Of a DNA stretch of 64,000 nucleotides, positions 8,891 through 18,592 are shown piece after piece; positions within the stretch are counted from its first letter, which is position 1; every line of letters begins with the position of its first letter. The stretch is taken from contig NZ_AROI01000015.1 of NCBI RefSeq assembly GCF_000410875.1, positions 25,746-89,745 of the forward strand, in the 5' to 3' direction. The notes beneath the pieces are model-generated. The model was not told where the DNA came from and ran no database searches. It saw only the letters and a program-made list of their open reading frames with translations. Source of the DNA: Halopseudomonas pelagia CL-AP6. GTDB lineage: Bacteria > Pseudomonadota > Gammaproteobacteria > Pseudomonadales > Pseudomonadaceae. A program made the position numbers and the translations under genes.

Positions 8891-10251
8891 TCAACATCCC
8901 TTACCTGCTGCTGCACCGTATGCTCCATTAGGTATCCAGATCCTTCTGTACCCTCGCCCAGCAACGGCACATCATCAATACGAATGGTCAGGTGCGTGCT
9001 GGCCGCCGCCACCTTGCCCTGCTCCAGCAGATCAAGCCGGTTGGCCCAGTCCTGCATCATCCTTCGACGAGGCTCTACATATAGGGCGTGGTTGTAGGTC
9101 GCGCTGACTTTATTGGGATCAGCGTGCGAGAGTTGCGCATCCACCCAAATCTTGGGGTAGCCAATCTCGTTGAGCGCCGTGGAGAGCGTGCCACGAATGC
9201 CATGACCTGTGAGTAACCCCTCGTAGCCCATGCGCTTGAGCGCTGCATTCAGCGTGTTCTCGCTAATGCGCTTCTTTAGGTCGCCACGGTGGGCCAGCAG
9301 GTGGCGTTGGGCTGGTTTGACCAGCTCCAGCAGATAGCGAACGACCTCGATGGCCTGGACAGATAACGGCACGATGTAGGGCGGAATGTCCTGCGGTCGC
9401 TTTCCACGCTTGCGCATGCCGTCCTGCAGTTGCTTGACCACCTCGGGTGGAATGGTCCACAAGCCGCGTTCAAGATCGAACTGATCAGGGGTCGCCAAGC
9501 GCAGCTCGCCGGTGCGCACGCCGGTCAGCAGCAACAGACGAATCCCAAGTTGCGTGGTGATCGTGCCCCTATAACTGCGCAGCTTGCGCAGCAGCTCGGG
9601 CAACTGGTGCAAGCGCAGGAAGGGGTTATGAGCAACGGGGGGTTTGGGGGCTGCAACCACGTCCAGATCGGACGCAGGGTTAGCCTCCAACCCTCCGACT
9701 TTTACCATGGCAAAGCGGAACAACTGCCTGAGCCAGGAACGCACCTTCTCCGCAGTTGTGAATGCCCCGCGCTGCTCGATCCTGGCGAGTACGTCCAGCA
9801 GATTGGGGCGGCGGATATCGAAGATGGTTACGGTGCCAAGGGCAGGCAACACATCCTTGTCGAAAATGCGCTGGATCTGCGAGAGCGTGCTCTGCCGCCC
9901 TTCCTTGAGGTCCAGCCTGCGGTGTGCAAGCCACTGCAGATAAACTGCCTTGAAGCTGTTTTCCGTCGCCAAGCGGACAGCGTGGAGCTTTTGCTTGCGG
10001 TCGATCTTGGGGTTTATACCTTTCGCGGCCAAGGCACGGGCCTCATCACGCAACGCACGCGCTTCCCGAAGGCTGACGGCCGGATAGGTGCCCAGGGACA
10101 TCCGCTTCTGCCTGGCGGCCCAGTAGTACCTGAAGTGCCACGACTTGCCGCCCTTGGCGGATACCGCCAGCGAGAGGCCATCGAAATCACGGAGGGTATA
10201 GTCTTTGCCGGTCGGGCGGGCCTGCCGGACGGCGACATCTGTAAGTGCCAT
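8884..10251 (-). CDS. P4-type tyrosine integrase
   Basis: 455 residues. It has the N-terminal DUF4102 arm-binding domain (TLRDFDGLSLAVSAKGGKSW, SLGTYPAVSLREARALRDEA), a central SAM-like core-binding part and a C-terminal catalytic domain with Arg in LLTGVRTGELRL, HGIR, the His in QLSHADPNKVSATYNHA and the Tyr nucleophile in the same segment. ATG 10251 follows AGGAG; an upstream in-frame Met at 10269 is less likely. The gene lies about 225 bp from the 3' end of tRNA-Gly, so it probably catalysed integration of the island there. No excisionase gene was recognised. Confidence 0.92.
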   Translation of the reverse strand: MALTDVAVRQARPTGKDYTLRDFDGLSLAVSAKGGKSWHFRYYWAARQKRMSLGTYPAVSLREARALRDEARALAAKGINPKIDRKQKLHAVRLATENSFKAVYLQWLAHRRLDLKEGRQSTLSQIQRIFDKDVLPALGTVTIFDIRRPNLLDVLARIEQRGAFTTAEKVRSWLRQLFRFAMVKVGGLEANPASDLDVVAAPKPPVAHNPFLRLHQLPELLRKLRSYRGTITTQLGIRLLLLTGVRTGELRLATPDQFDLERGLWTIPPEVVKQLQDGMRKRGKRPQDIPPYIVPLSVQAIEVVRYLLELVKPAQRHLLAHRGDLKKRISENTLNAALKRMGYEGLLTGHGIRGTLSTALNEIGYPKIWVDAQLSHADPNKVSATYNHALYVEPRRRMMQDWANRLDLLEQGKVAAASTHLTIRIDDVPLLGEGTEGSGYLMEHTVQQQVRDVDS

Positions 10252-10412
10252 GAGCGAACTCCTGAACAAGAGTCAGGACCCGATACTTGCCTCGCCGACC
10301 GCACTCCTCCAGCAACAATCCGGAAACCACAGCCCCCGTAAAGGTGGACTCAAAAATGGACTTAAACGCCCTGGCTGGGGGTAGATTCCGGTAGATGTTG
10401 CTGGAACGAAAT

Positions 10413-10434
10413 AAGGGCCGTAAGGCCCTTTTTT
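10413..10434. terminator. Hairpin terminator between integrase and tRNA genes
   Basis: AAGGGCC GTAA GGCCCTT followed by TTTT on the plus strand, and a shorter T-rich tract on the minus side. It would end the tRNA transcript on the minus strand and separate it from the integrase gene. Confidence 0.6.
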
Positions 10435-10476
10435 CAATGACTTACAGACTTTGGTAGACGCCTGTAGATCATAATC

Positions 10477-10552
<76 letters not shown>

Positions 10553-10568
10553 AAATCTGACGCCGAAG

Positions 10569-10644
10569 TGGCGTCCCCTAGGGGACTCGAACCCCTGTTA
10601 CCGCCGTGAAAGGGCGGTGTCCTAGGCCACTAGACGAAGGGGAC
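10569..10644 (-). tRNA. tRNA-Glu (TTC)
   Basis: 76 nt on the minus strand, starting GTCCCCTTCGTCTAG, with anticodon loop TTTTCAC-type region (anticodon TTC), T-loop GTTCGAGTC and 3' GGGGACGCCA. It is nearly the same as the tRNA-Glu of E. coli as I remember it. Confidence 0.96.
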
Positions 10645-10931
10645 ACAGTTCCGGACTTCACAGTGCCAGGTATTAGCCTGGCTACTTGCTGCTGCTTGGC
10701 GGTTGCCTTGTTCGCTGCAAGTGGCGCGCATTTTATGCATGCACCGTAGTAGCGTCAAGCCCCAAGTCGATCTTTTTTCAGGTATTTCCACCAAACCAGC
10801 CTGACATGGCGCCAACAGCAACATGAGTAGCGCGGTTAGTGGGAACGGCCTTTTGCGATGAAACCTTTCTTAACGGCCCTGATTGTGGCATAAAGTTCAG
10901 CGATAGCTCCTGGAAAAAAGAGAGATATTCC

Positions 10932-11702
10932 GTGTCCCCCTTACTCATCGGTATCCTGGTCGCAGGCGGCGTTCTTATTCTGCTCAGCATTGGTTTCATC
11001 AACCACAGTCTGGAGCAAACCAAGCTTGAGCGTGCACGGCTCACTGCTGAGCTGAATGCACGGCTGAACATTTGCCAGACTACCGGCAGTCAATTGCCTG
11101 GTCAGTTCATGAGCCCCGAGCTGAAAAAAATCCTGATCAGCTATGAAGCGCATTTGCTCGGGAAGCTGCTACGCGTAGACCGCAAAAACCAACGGGCACA
11201 ACAGCAACTCGATGCCAGTCGGAATTTACTCGCGCAAACAGATATCCCGGTCGACAACGCTCCGCTGAAAATTGATAACCCGGTCGCGGCCAAGGAAGTA
11301 CGCTCGCAGCTGGAAAACCTGCAGCATCTGCTGACCCAAGCGCACCACGACGGAGTACTCGACAAGGCGAGCCTGCAGCAATGGTCGGTGCAGATTCGCC
11401 AGCAACTGATCGCCCTCGCATTAGACATGTTCCAGATCATCGCCGAACAAGCCATGCGGGAAAACAAGCCGCGCGTCGCCAAACTGCAATATGAGCGCGC
11501 AATCACTTACCTGAACAATCTCAAAAGCCCCGCGTACACTCAAGAGCTTGAGCGCTACAAGCATTTAATGAAGATGGCCGAGATAGCCACCATTCGTGCC
11601 GAACAGGCCAACACTGGCGACTCCAGTGAGTTGACTGCCGGCTTGCAGGAATTGGAGCAAAGCGACGCGTCCTGGAAGAAAAAAGCGGTCTACGACGACT
11701 GA
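10932..11702 (+). CDS. Membrane-anchored coiled-coil protein, function unknown
   Basis: 256 residues when started at GTG 10932, which follows GAGAG; the longer frame from 10839 would put about 31 unlikely residues before the membrane anchor. Residues 1-22 form one transmembrane helix (LLIGILVAGGVLILLSIGF), and the rest is helical and rich in Gln, Glu and Leu, probably coiled coil. Such a gene is found next to the GST gene in other Pseudomonas as I recall, but no function is known to me. It could be a periplasmic or cytoplasmic scaffold. Confidence 0.7.
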   Translation: MSPLLIGILVAGGVLILLSIGFINHSLEQTKLERARLTAELNARLNICQTTGSQLPGQFMSPELKKILISYEAHLLGKLLRVDRKNQRAQQQLDASRNLLAQTDIPVDNAPLKIDNPVAAKEVRSQLENLQHLLTQAHHDGVLDKASLQQWSVQIRQQLIALALDMFQIIAEQAMRENKPRVAKLQYERAITYLNNLKSPAYTQELERYKHLMKMAEIATIRAEQANTGDSSELTAGLQELEQSDASWKKKAVYDD

Positions 11703-11751
11703 TTCCTCGTCTGCACCGCATCCTACCCAACCTCAGCCAACGGATTCCTGC

Positions 11752-12423
11752 ATGGCCCTGACCCTGTACGGCGCAATACTCTCGCCCTTTGTACGCAAGA
11801 TTCGCATCCAGCTCGGCGAACAGAATATCGCCCACGCGCATGTGCCGGTGCCACCCATGCAACAGCCCGATTGGTATTATGCGATTAGCCCGCTGGGCCG
11901 CATCCCGGCGATACAGGATGGCGAGGTCGCGCTAGCCGACTCGGCGGTAATCGCTCAGTACCTGCACGAAACCTACCCCGGCTCTACGCTATACGGCCAC
12001 AACAGCGCAGAAGCCGCCCGAGTGCGCTGGCTGGAGAAATACGCCGACTACGAGCTCGCCGCCTACGCCACCTTCACCGTATTCAGCCAGCGCTTTCTGG
12101 AGCCGCTCAAGGGCGGCCATACCGACGAGGAAGCGGTTCAGGCCGCATTGCACGACCAGTTGCCGCCACTGTTTGACTATCTGGAGAGAGAGCTGGGTGA
12201 ACAGCGTTACTTCCTTGGCGAAACCTTCAGCATGGCGGACATTGCCGTCGTCTGCCAACTGATCAACCTGGCCCACGTTGGCGCACTGATCGACGAGCAA
12301 CGCTGGCCCGGCCTGGCCTCACTGCTTAGCAGAGCAACCGGGCGCAGCACCATCAGCGGGCTATTGCCCGCCGAGCACCAATTGGTCGCCAAATACACAG
12401 CCCGGCGTCAGGCGCCAGCCTGA
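11752..12423 (+). CDS. Glutathione S-transferase family protein
   Basis: 223 residues with the thioredoxin-like N-terminal domain (residues 1-80; start of the fold MALTLYGAILSPFVRKIRI, cis-Pro in GRIPAIQDG and the DSAVIAQYL glutathione-binding segment) and the all-helical C-terminal domain (YFLGETFSMADIAV, the N-capping box). Ser near residue 11 is the likely activating residue. Substrate unknown; the family detoxifies electrophiles or acts as a disulfide reductase. The gene follows the preceding one by 49 bp and its last 16 bp overlap the end of the convergent DUF815 gene. Confidence 0.88.
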   Translation: MALTLYGAILSPFVRKIRIQLGEQNIAHAHVPVPPMQQPDWYYAISPLGRIPAIQDGEVALADSAVIAQYLHETYPGSTLYGHNSAEAARVRWLEKYADYELAAYATFTVFSQRFLEPLKGGHTDEEAVQAALHDQLPPLFDYLERELGEQRYFLGETFSMADIAVVCQLINLAHVGALIDEQRWPGLASLLSRATGRSTISGLLPAEHQLVAKYTARRQAPA

Positions 12424-13310
12424 CCTCGCTCCAGCAACTGCCGGCCCACCCAGGCACGGGCAAACTGGCTGGCACACCGGCCGTTTCGGTTACCGCGCGA
12501 TAACGCCCAGCGTAACGCCTCTAGTTGTAGCGCGTCATTCCAGGCCCAGTCGAGCTGATACTGGGCGGCAACTTCCTTCAGCCAGTGCTGCACCACCGCA
12601 AGGTAATGCTCTTGGCTAAACGGATAAAACGACACCCACAGCCCGAAGCGGTCGGACAGTGCTATTTTCTCTTCTATTGCCTCCCCCGGATGCAGCTCGC
12701 CATCGACCATCTGTGCCGCTTGATTGTCGCTGCGGTGCTCCGGCAACAAGTGCCGGCGATTCGAGGTGGCGTATAACAGCAGATTCTCCGGGGCGGTCTC
12801 TACACTGCCGTCAAGTACCGTCTTCAGGGTTTTATACGCACTGTCATCCGCTTCAAACGCCAGGTCGTCGCAAAACAGCAGGAAGCGCCAGGGTAGTCCA
12901 CGGATTTGTTCGACCAGGGCCGGCAAATGCAGCAAATCGGTTTTGTCGATTTCAATCAACCGCAAGCCTTGGTCGGCATATTCAGCCAGCAAGGCCCGTA
13001 CCAGCGAAGATTTGCCCGTCCCGCGAGCGCCCCAGAGCAACGCGTTATTGGCCGGCAGGCCGGTGACGAACTGCCGGGTATTGGCCTGCAGCAGGCTCTT
13101 CTGTCGATCAACACCAATCAAGTCCTGAAGATGCGCTTCACTGCCGATCAACAGCGGTCGCAGCCAACCACCCGAACCCTCCGCCATCCAGCGTGCGGCT
13201 TGGGTGTGCTGCCAATCGATCGTAACCGGCCGCGTTTGATCCGCCTGCTCGAAACGGTCTATAACCGCGAGCACGCGCTGCATAAATTGCTGCGCCGAGA
13301 TTTCTGACAT
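12408..13310 (-). CDS. DUF815 AAA+ ATP-binding protein
   Basis: 300 residues. Walker A is GARGTGKSS (around residue 95) and Walker B-like LLFCDDLAFE; the following SDRFGLWVSFYPF segment is typical of DUF815. These are AAA+-type ATPases of unknown role, conserved in Pseudomonas. ATG 13310 follows GGAGAACAGT; the frame is open upstream to 13442 but that part overlaps the promoter region of the divergent kinase gene. Divergent from sagS and convergent with the GST gene. Confidence 0.85.
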   Translation of the reverse strand: MSEISAQQFMQRVLAVIDRFEQADQTRPVTIDWQHTQAARWMAEGSGGWLRPLLIGSEAHLQDLIGVDRQKSLLQANTRQFVTGLPANNALLWGARGTGKSSLVRALLAEYADQGLRLIEIDKTDLLHLPALVEQIRGLPWRFLLFCDDLAFEADDSAYKTLKTVLDGSVETAPENLLLYATSNRRHLLPEHRSDNQAAQMVDGELHPGEAIEEKIALSDRFGLWVSFYPFSQEHYLAVVQHWLKEVAAQYQLDWAWNDALQLEALRWALSRGNRNGRCASQFARAWVGRQLLERGQAGA

Positions 13311-13444
13311 ACTGTTCTCCAAATACACAAAGAATGCCACGCAACTGACATGACCACCAAGCCTGGCCAGCAAGCGTCTCCGAGAGTGCACACTCGGGCA
13401 AAGCTGAACTAAGCTCATGGCCAGACTAGAGCAGACGGACACGC

Positions 13445-15781
13445 ATGAATATTCGCTTTACTGACCGCCTTTCCTTCAAGCAAACCCGTCTTGGCGTACT
13501 AGCTGCATTTATACTTGGAACCCTCTTGGGGTTAGTTCAGGTCATGGTCGATTATCGCGCAGAAAATGCCGCCATCGACAACGAAATCCGAGCCCAGATC
13601 AACGTCAGCCTGGGGCCGGCCTCGCGGATTGCTTACAACATTGACGCCGAATTGGCCCTGGAACTGGTCAACGGCTTGCTCAGAGCCCCTCCGGTAATCC
13701 GCGCCGAGATCATCGACAACAATGCCGTTGCACTGGCCAGTGTCAGCCGCCCCATGGCCAGCAGCCCCTACCGACCCGTAAGCGATGCATTATTCGGCCG
13801 GCGCCGCACCTATTCCCAGCCGCTACTTGTCAACCACGCGCCCAACGAGTTGCTCGGTCATCTGGTCATCGAAGTAGACACCTTCCACCAGGGTGCCAAT
13901 TTTCTGCGCAGGGCTGGCCTGACCATGCTCTCGGGTTTCATTCTCAGTCTGGTATTGTCGCTGGTGCTCATGGTGCTTTTTTACGCCATGCTGACCAAAC
14001 CCCTGGTGCGCTTGATTGACGACTTGCTCAACATGAATACCGAGGGCGACGACCGCAGCCGCCTGCCCTGCCCCGATCACCACGAGCGTGATGAGATCGG
14101 CGCACTGGTCGAAGTGATCAACCGTCAACTGCAAAGCATCGATGTGACCATGCGCCAGAAGCTACGCGCCGAGGAACGGCTGCGGCAATACCTGGAAGAG
14201 CTGGAAATCATCGTCGAGGCGCGCACCACCGAACTGCAGGAAACCAATGCCCAGTTGCGCCGCTCCAACCAGGATCTGGAAACCTCGCGTGAAGAAGCCC
14301 TCGGCATGGCCCGGGCCAGGTCGGCCTTCCTGGCAAGCATGAGCCACGAAATCCGTACCCCGATCAATGGATTGCTGGGCATGATCGGGCTGACGCTGGA
14401 TAGCCCTCTGAGTAGCGAACAGCGCCAGCAACTGACCATCGCCTACGACTCGGGCAAGGTCCTGGTAACTCTGCTCAACGACATTCTCGACCTATCGAAG
14501 TTCGAAGCCGGCAAGTTGCAGCTGGAGGCCATCCCCTTTGACCTCGGCACCTTGCTGGAAGACACCGCCAATCTGTTATCGCAAAATGCCGGCAAGCAGG
14601 GCGTGGAGCTCACCTGCCGCATAGATCCGCTGCTGCCAGGCCTGTTGGTCGGCGATCCGACCCGCGTGCGCCAGATCGTCAGTAACCTGCTGTCCAATGC
14701 CTTGAAGTTTACCGAGCATGGCTACGTCGCAGTGCAAGTCGAACTGGAACCGCTGGTCAAGGGCGGCCAGCAGGTGCGCATCAGCGTGCGCGATAGTGGC
14801 ATAGGTATCGCCGAAGAGGCGTTAGAGAACATCTTCTCGCCCTTTACCCAGGCCGACGCGCAGATTTCCCGCCGCTTCGGTGGCACCGGGCTGGGGCTCG
14901 CGCTGTGCAAGAGCCTGACCGACGCGATGCAGGGTCAGTTGACGGTAGAGTCCGCGCCAGGCCAGGGCAGCACCTTTAGCGTTACGCTGCCCGCCGTTAC
15001 CCATCAACAGGCAGCCACATTCGAGTACCCGCCGCCCTGCAGTGTGGTGATCTGGAACCAACAAGGGCGGCTACAGGGGCGAATTCTGTATGAGATGCTG
15101 CGCCACTGGCGCCTCAACTGCCAACTGCTCGATTACAACCCCAATCAACTGTCCAGTATGAGCACGCCCGACGCCGATCTCTGGCTACTGGACAGCACAC
15201 ACCTGGCGCACCACCTCAAGCAGCAGCCTGCCCCGCCACGCTTGCTGGTCTGCCCCTATGCGCAACTACTGGATGCCGAGCAGGCGGCCAGCCTGAATAT
15301 AGCGCACCAGGTGCCGAGCCCGCCGGCCCGAGCGCGGCTGGCCAAGGCCATCGAGCGTGCACTGGGCGGCCAGGATCAGGAAGCAGAAAAGGCCCAGAGC
15401 GAGCCGGTGAAAACCGGCAAACGTATTCTTCTGGTCGAGGACAACATCGTCAATCAGATGGTTGCCAAAGGCATGCTGACGCGGCTGGGCCATGAGGTAG
15501 AGGTGGCCGAACAGGGGGAAGCGGCATTGGCCAGGCTGGAGACCGGCCACTATGATCTGGTCCTGATGGACTGCAACATGCCGGTCATGGATGGTTACGA
15601 GACCAGCCGAAGAATGCGCGCCGACCTGCGCTGGCGCAGCATTCCCATCATTGCACTGACGGCCAACGCGCTGCAGGAAGACCGCCAGCGCTGCGAGGCC
15701 GCAGGCATGAACGACTATTTAGCCAAGCCGTTCAAGCGTGAAGACCTGCAAGCCCTGCTCAGCACTTGGCTACCAAGCTAA
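13445..15781 (+). CDS. sagS: Hybrid sensor histidine kinase, SagS-like
   Basis: 778 residues. Two transmembrane helices (about 16-36 and 155-180) enclose a periplasmic sensor of about 120 residues; then HAMP, coiled coil, HisKA with FLASMSHEIRTPING (His near 301), HATPase with VRDSGIGI and FGGTGLGLALC, a degenerate linker, and a receiver domain near the C-terminus with phospho-Asp in LVLMDCNMPVMDG (about 709). The gene order before and after (tRNAs, GST, DUF815, then gpx, msrB, alaA, htpX) is that of P. aeruginosa SagS (PA2824), which controls surface attachment and passes phosphate to HptB. The ospR gene that follows sagS in P. aeruginosa is absent here. Confidence 0.78.
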   Translation: MNIRFTDRLSFKQTRLGVLAAFILGTLLGLVQVMVDYRAENAAIDNEIRAQINVSLGPASRIAYNIDAELALELVNGLLRAPPVIRAEIIDNNAVALASVSRPMASSPYRPVSDALFGRRRTYSQPLLVNHAPNELLGHLVIEVDTFHQGANFLRRAGLTMLSGFILSLVLSLVLMVLFYAMLTKPLVRLIDDLLNMNTEGDDRSRLPCPDHHERDEIGALVEVINRQLQSIDVTMRQKLRAEERLRQYLEELEIIVEARTTELQETNAQLRRSNQDLETSREEALGMARARSAFLASMSHEIRTPINGLLGMIGLTLDSPLSSEQRQQLTIAYDSGKVLVTLLNDILDLSKFEAGKLQLEAIPFDLGTLLEDTANLLSQNAGKQGVELTCRIDPLLPGLLVGDPTRVRQIVSNLLSNALKFTEHGYVAVQVELEPLVKGGQQVRISVRDSGIGIAEEALENIFSPFTQADAQISRRFGGTGLGLALCKSLTDAMQGQLTVESAPGQGSTFSVTLPAVTHQQAATFEYPPPCSVVIWNQQGRLQGRILYEMLRHWRLNCQLLDYNPNQLSSMSTPDADLWLLDSTHLAHHLKQQPAPPRLLVCPYAQLLDAEQAASLNIAHQVPSPPARARLAKAIERALGGQDQEAEKAQSEPVKTGKRILLVEDNIVNQMVAKGMLTRLGHEVEVAEQGEAALARLETGHYDLVLMDCNMPVMDGYETSRRMRADLRWRSIPIIALTANALQEDRQRCEAAGMNDYLAKPFKREDLQALLSTWLPS

Positions 15782-15785
15782 GGTG

Positions 15786-16271
15786 CTACTTCAATAGGGC
15801 TTCGATATCGCCGGTCAAGTCATCCGGGCTGGTACTGGGTGCATAGCGTTTGAGCACCTGACCATCCGCGTTTACCAGAAACTTGGTGAAATTCCATTTG
15901 ATCCCTTTGGTGCCGAGCAAGCCTGGTGCTTCTTGCTTGAGGCGAACGAACAGCGGATGCGCCTTGTCACCGTTAACATCCACCTTGCTGAACAGCGGAA
16001 AGCTGACACCGTAATTAAGTTCACAGAACTCGGCTATATCGCTCTCACTACCCGGTTCCTGTGCACCAAACTGGTTGCAGGGAAAGCCGACCACGCGCAA
16101 ACCACGCTCGGCATAATTTTTCCATAAGGCTTCCAAGCCCTTGTACTGGGGCGTAAATCCGCATTTGCTGGCGGTATTGACGATCAAGTAAGCCTTGCCC
16201 TGCAGATCGGCCAGGCGAGTTTCCTGGTGGTCGATCGTCGTGCAGGGGATATCCAGTACCGTGTCGGTCAT
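15786..16271 (-). CDS. gpx: Glutathione peroxidase
   Basis: 161 residues, a Cys-type (non-selenium) glutathione peroxidase that reduces hydroperoxides. Conserved blocks: [18 protein letters not shown] with the peroxidatic Cys, [15 protein letters not shown] with the resolving-Cys/Gln part, and [10 protein letters not shown] with the catalytic Trp-Asn. Its start ATG overlaps the stop of msrB by four bases, so both are one operon for oxidative damage. It ends 4 bp from the stop of the convergent sagS. Confidence 0.94.
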   Translation of the reverse strand: MTDTVLDIPCTTIDHQETRLADLQGKAYLIVNTASKCGFTPQYKGLEALWKNYAERGLRVVGFPCNQFGAQEPGSESDIAEFCELNYGVSFPLFSKVDVNGDKAHPLFVRLKQEAPGLLGTKGIKWNFTKFLVNADGQVLKRYAPSTSPDDLTGDIEALLK

Positions 16272-16663
16272 GAGCGTGGCTCCAGGCGCAGGCAGATGGA
16301 ATTGATGCAGTAACGCAGCCCGGTAGGTGGCGGGCCATCAGGAAATACATGGCCCAGATGCGAGTCACAGCCGGCGCAGGTGACTTCAGTGCGCTGCATG
16401 CCGTGACTGTGATCGTCCACCTCGTTGATCAGCTCTTCGGCAATTGGCGCGTAATAACTCGGCCAACCGCAGCCGGCGTCAAACTGCGTCGCCGTATCAA
16501 ACAGTGCCGTGTCACAGGCTACACAGTGGTAAACACCCGGAGTCGTATTAGCGTAATAGGCGCCGGTAAACGGGCGCTCGGTGCCTTTCATCCGGCACAC
16601 CTGGAACTGGGCATCATCAAGCTGTTCACGCCAGGCGTCCTCGGTCTTTATGACTTTCTTCAT
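16268..16663 (-). CDS. msrB: Peptide-methionine (R)-S-oxide reductase MsrB
   Basis: 131 residues. Zinc is held by two CxxC pairs (HCVACD and VTCAGCD); the catalytic Cys is in RYCINSICL near the C-terminus, and the substrate pocket includes GCGWPSYY and HLGHVF. It repairs oxidised methionine with thioredoxin as reductant. First gene of the msrB-gpx operon; divergent from alaA with about 100 bp between. Confidence 0.95.
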   Translation of the reverse strand: MKKVIKTEDAWREQLDDAQFQVCRMKGTERPFTGAYYANTTPGVYHCVACDTALFDTATQFDAGCGWPSYYAPIAEELINEVDDHSHGMQRTEVTCAGCDSHLGHVFPDGPPPTGLRYCINSICLRLEPRS

Positions 16664-16764
16664 GATTCACTCCTCGGATGGTGTTGTCGGACTTTCCCAG
16701 TCAGGGCCGCACAACGTATGATGCTGGTTTTATCCACAATCGGACAGCCCCCAGGGAAAGTACC

Positions 16765-17976
16765 ATGCAGGTTAGCAAGTCGAATAAATTGGCCAATGTC
16801 TGTTATGACATCCGCGGACCGGTTCTGCGCCACGCCAAACGCCTAGAAGAAGAAGGCCACCGTATTCTCAAACTGAATATCGGCAACCCTGCGCCCTTCG
16901 GTTTCGAAGCGCCGGAAGAAATCCTCCAGGACGTTATTCTCAACCTGCCCACTGCCCAGGGCTACAGCGACTCAAAGGGGCTGTTTGCAGCCCGCAAAGC
17001 GGTCATGCATTACACGCAGACCAAGAACATTGCTGGCGTGACGATTGAAGACATCTATCTCGGCAACGGCGTCTCCGAGCTGATCGTGATGTCCATGCAG
17101 GGCCTGTTGAACAACGGCGACGAGGTGCTGATTCCCGCACCCGACTACCCACTATGGACTGCCGCCGTGAGTCTGTCCGGTGGCAAGCCGGTGCATTACC
17201 TGTGCGACGAGCAGGCCGACTGGTATCCGGATATCGACGATATCCGCAGCAAGATCACCCCGAACACCCGCGCCATGGTCATCATCAACCCGAACAATCC
17301 GACCGGGGCGGTCTATTCGCGGGATATGCTCGAGCAACTGGTGCAGGTCGCCCGCGAGCACAACCTGATTCTGTTCGCCGACGAAATCTACGACAAGATT
17401 CTCTACGATGGTACCGAGCACGATTCAGTCGCGGCCCTGGCCCCCGACGTGCTGTGCCTGACCTTCAATGGCCTGTCGAAATCCTATCGGGTGGCGGGCT
17501 TCCGCTCCGGCTGGATGATCATCAGCGGCCCCAAACACAATGCCCAGAGCTATATCGAAGGTATCGATATCCTCGCTTCCATGCGTCTGTGCGCCAACGT
17601 GCCGGCGCAGCATGCAATTCAGACAGCCTTGGGTGGTTATCAAAGCATCAATGACCTGATTCTGCCCGGTGGACGCCTGCTGGAACAGCGTGATGCCGCC
17701 TGGGAAATGCTTAACGACATTCCTGGCGTCAGTTGCACCAAGCCCAAGGGCGCGCTCTATCTGTTCCCGAAACTGGATCCAAAGGTCTATCCGATCCATA
17801 ACGATGAAAAGATGGTGCTCGACCTGCTGCTCCAGGAAAAAATTCTGGTCGTCCAGGGCACCGCCTTTAACTGGCCATGGCCTGACCATTTCCGCATCGT
17901 CTCGCTACCACGCAAAGACGACCTGGAAATGGCCATTAGCCGGATCGCCAATTTTCTCAAGACCTACCGTCAGTAG
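16765..17976 (+). CDS. alaA: Alanine-synthesising aminotransferase AlaA
   Basis: 403 residues, fold-type I PLP enzyme that makes alanine from pyruvate and glutamate. The PLP lysine is in NGLSKSYRVAGFRSGW; also seen are NPNNPTGAVYS and DEIYDKILYDG. It starts with the AlaA-type beginning (SNKLANVCYDIRGPVL) and ATG 16765 follows AGGGAAAG; the frame is open to 16678 but the extra part has no similarity to the family. Length is as in E. coli AlaA (405). Confidence 0.9.
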   Translation: MQVSKSNKLANVCYDIRGPVLRHAKRLEEEGHRILKLNIGNPAPFGFEAPEEILQDVILNLPTAQGYSDSKGLFAARKAVMHYTQTKNIAGVTIEDIYLGNGVSELIVMSMQGLLNNGDEVLIPAPDYPLWTAAVSLSGGKPVHYLCDEQADWYPDIDDIRSKITPNTRAMVIINPNNPTGAVYSRDMLEQLVQVAREHNLILFADEIYDKILYDGTEHDSVAALAPDVLCLTFNGLSKSYRVAGFRSGWMIISGPKHNAQSYIEGIDILASMRLCANVPAQHAIQTALGGYQSINDLILPGGRLLEQRDAAWEMLNDIPGVSCTKPKGALYLFPKLDPKVYPIHNDEKMVLDLLLQEKILVVQGTAFNWPWPDHFRIVSLPRKDDLEMAISRIANFLKTYRQ

Positions 17977-18002
17977 TCAGCCGGGTACCCAGGAGTTGCG
18001 GC

Positions 18003-18431
18003 ATGGCCGATCTGCATATCGAGGACTTTTATCAGGACGTCGCTGGCATCCTGCTGGGGCTGTACAACAGCTTCCCGCGCCCGACCACGCTGTTTGTCAG
18101 TGACCTGGTTGGCGAACTGGAACCGGATGCCTTTGGCGTACCAGCCCCTCGGCACCTGGCCTGCTTCAGCGCCATGTTATGGCTGGCTGATGAAGGCTTC
18201 CTGCGCTATACCGAGGCGATTCGTCAGGAAGCCATTGATCAATGCTGTTTGACCGAGCGCGCTTTTGTACGCCTGGCCACACCGGTCAAGGCGTTTCACG
18301 ACGACGCCCTACCACCCAGCATAGCCAGACAACGCGCAACCCTGGCCCAGCAACTGCGTGATGCGCGGGCCAGTCAGTCGTCGACCCACCTGGCCAATGT
18401 GGTTCAGCACTGCTTCCAAAGTCCAGCCTAG
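18003..18431 (+). CDS. Conserved hypothetical protein between alaA and htpX
   Basis: 142 residues, soluble, no signal peptide or membrane helix. It lies 26 bp after alaA in the same direction and 162 bp before htpX; the same position is held by PA2829 in P. aeruginosa. Motifs seen: FPRPTTLFVSDLVG, LWLADEGFLRYTEAIRQEA, which suggest a small winged-helix or helical fold. I do not recognise a function. Confidence 0.75.
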   Translation: MADLHIEDFYQDVAGILLGLYNSFPRPTTLFVSDLVGELEPDAFGVPAPRHLACFSAMLWLADEGFLRYTEAIRQEAIDQCCLTERAFVRLATPVKAFHDDALPPSIARQRATLAQQLRDARASQSSTHLANVVQHCFQSPA

Positions 18432-18592
18432 ACGCTTTGAACTAGAGCGCTTGCACTACACGATTTGAAATAGACTGGCGATTGAAAGGCGCACGGAAAG
18501 ACCCAATATAACCACACACAAGATCCGGACGCTCTGCCTATGGGAAGCAGGTGCGGTGCCCGGCAGAGTTTTCATTACTGGAGTTTCACCAC

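Larger units (their letters stand above)
1..10476. mobile_element. Eroded genomic island beside tRNA-Gly
   Basis: The stretch ends at a P4-type integrase gene that lies directly next to the 3' end of tRNA-Gly, the usual layout of integrative islands. It contains alkane genes with visibly higher A+T than the chromosome, group II intron parts, IS66, an IS1182-like remnant and several broken genes, while everything to the right of the tRNAs looks like conserved Pseudomonas core. The other end and the second attachment site lie outside the window, so the size is unknown. That all pieces arrived together is inference; several may be later insertions. Confidence 0.6.

Noticed and set aside
8334..9107. 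Plus-strand frame of 257 residues across the GST remnant and integrase end
   Set aside because: Antisense to two recognised genes; composition is that of a shadow frame.
9430..10341. Plus-strand frame of 303 residues
   Set aside because: Antisense to the integrase over its whole length.
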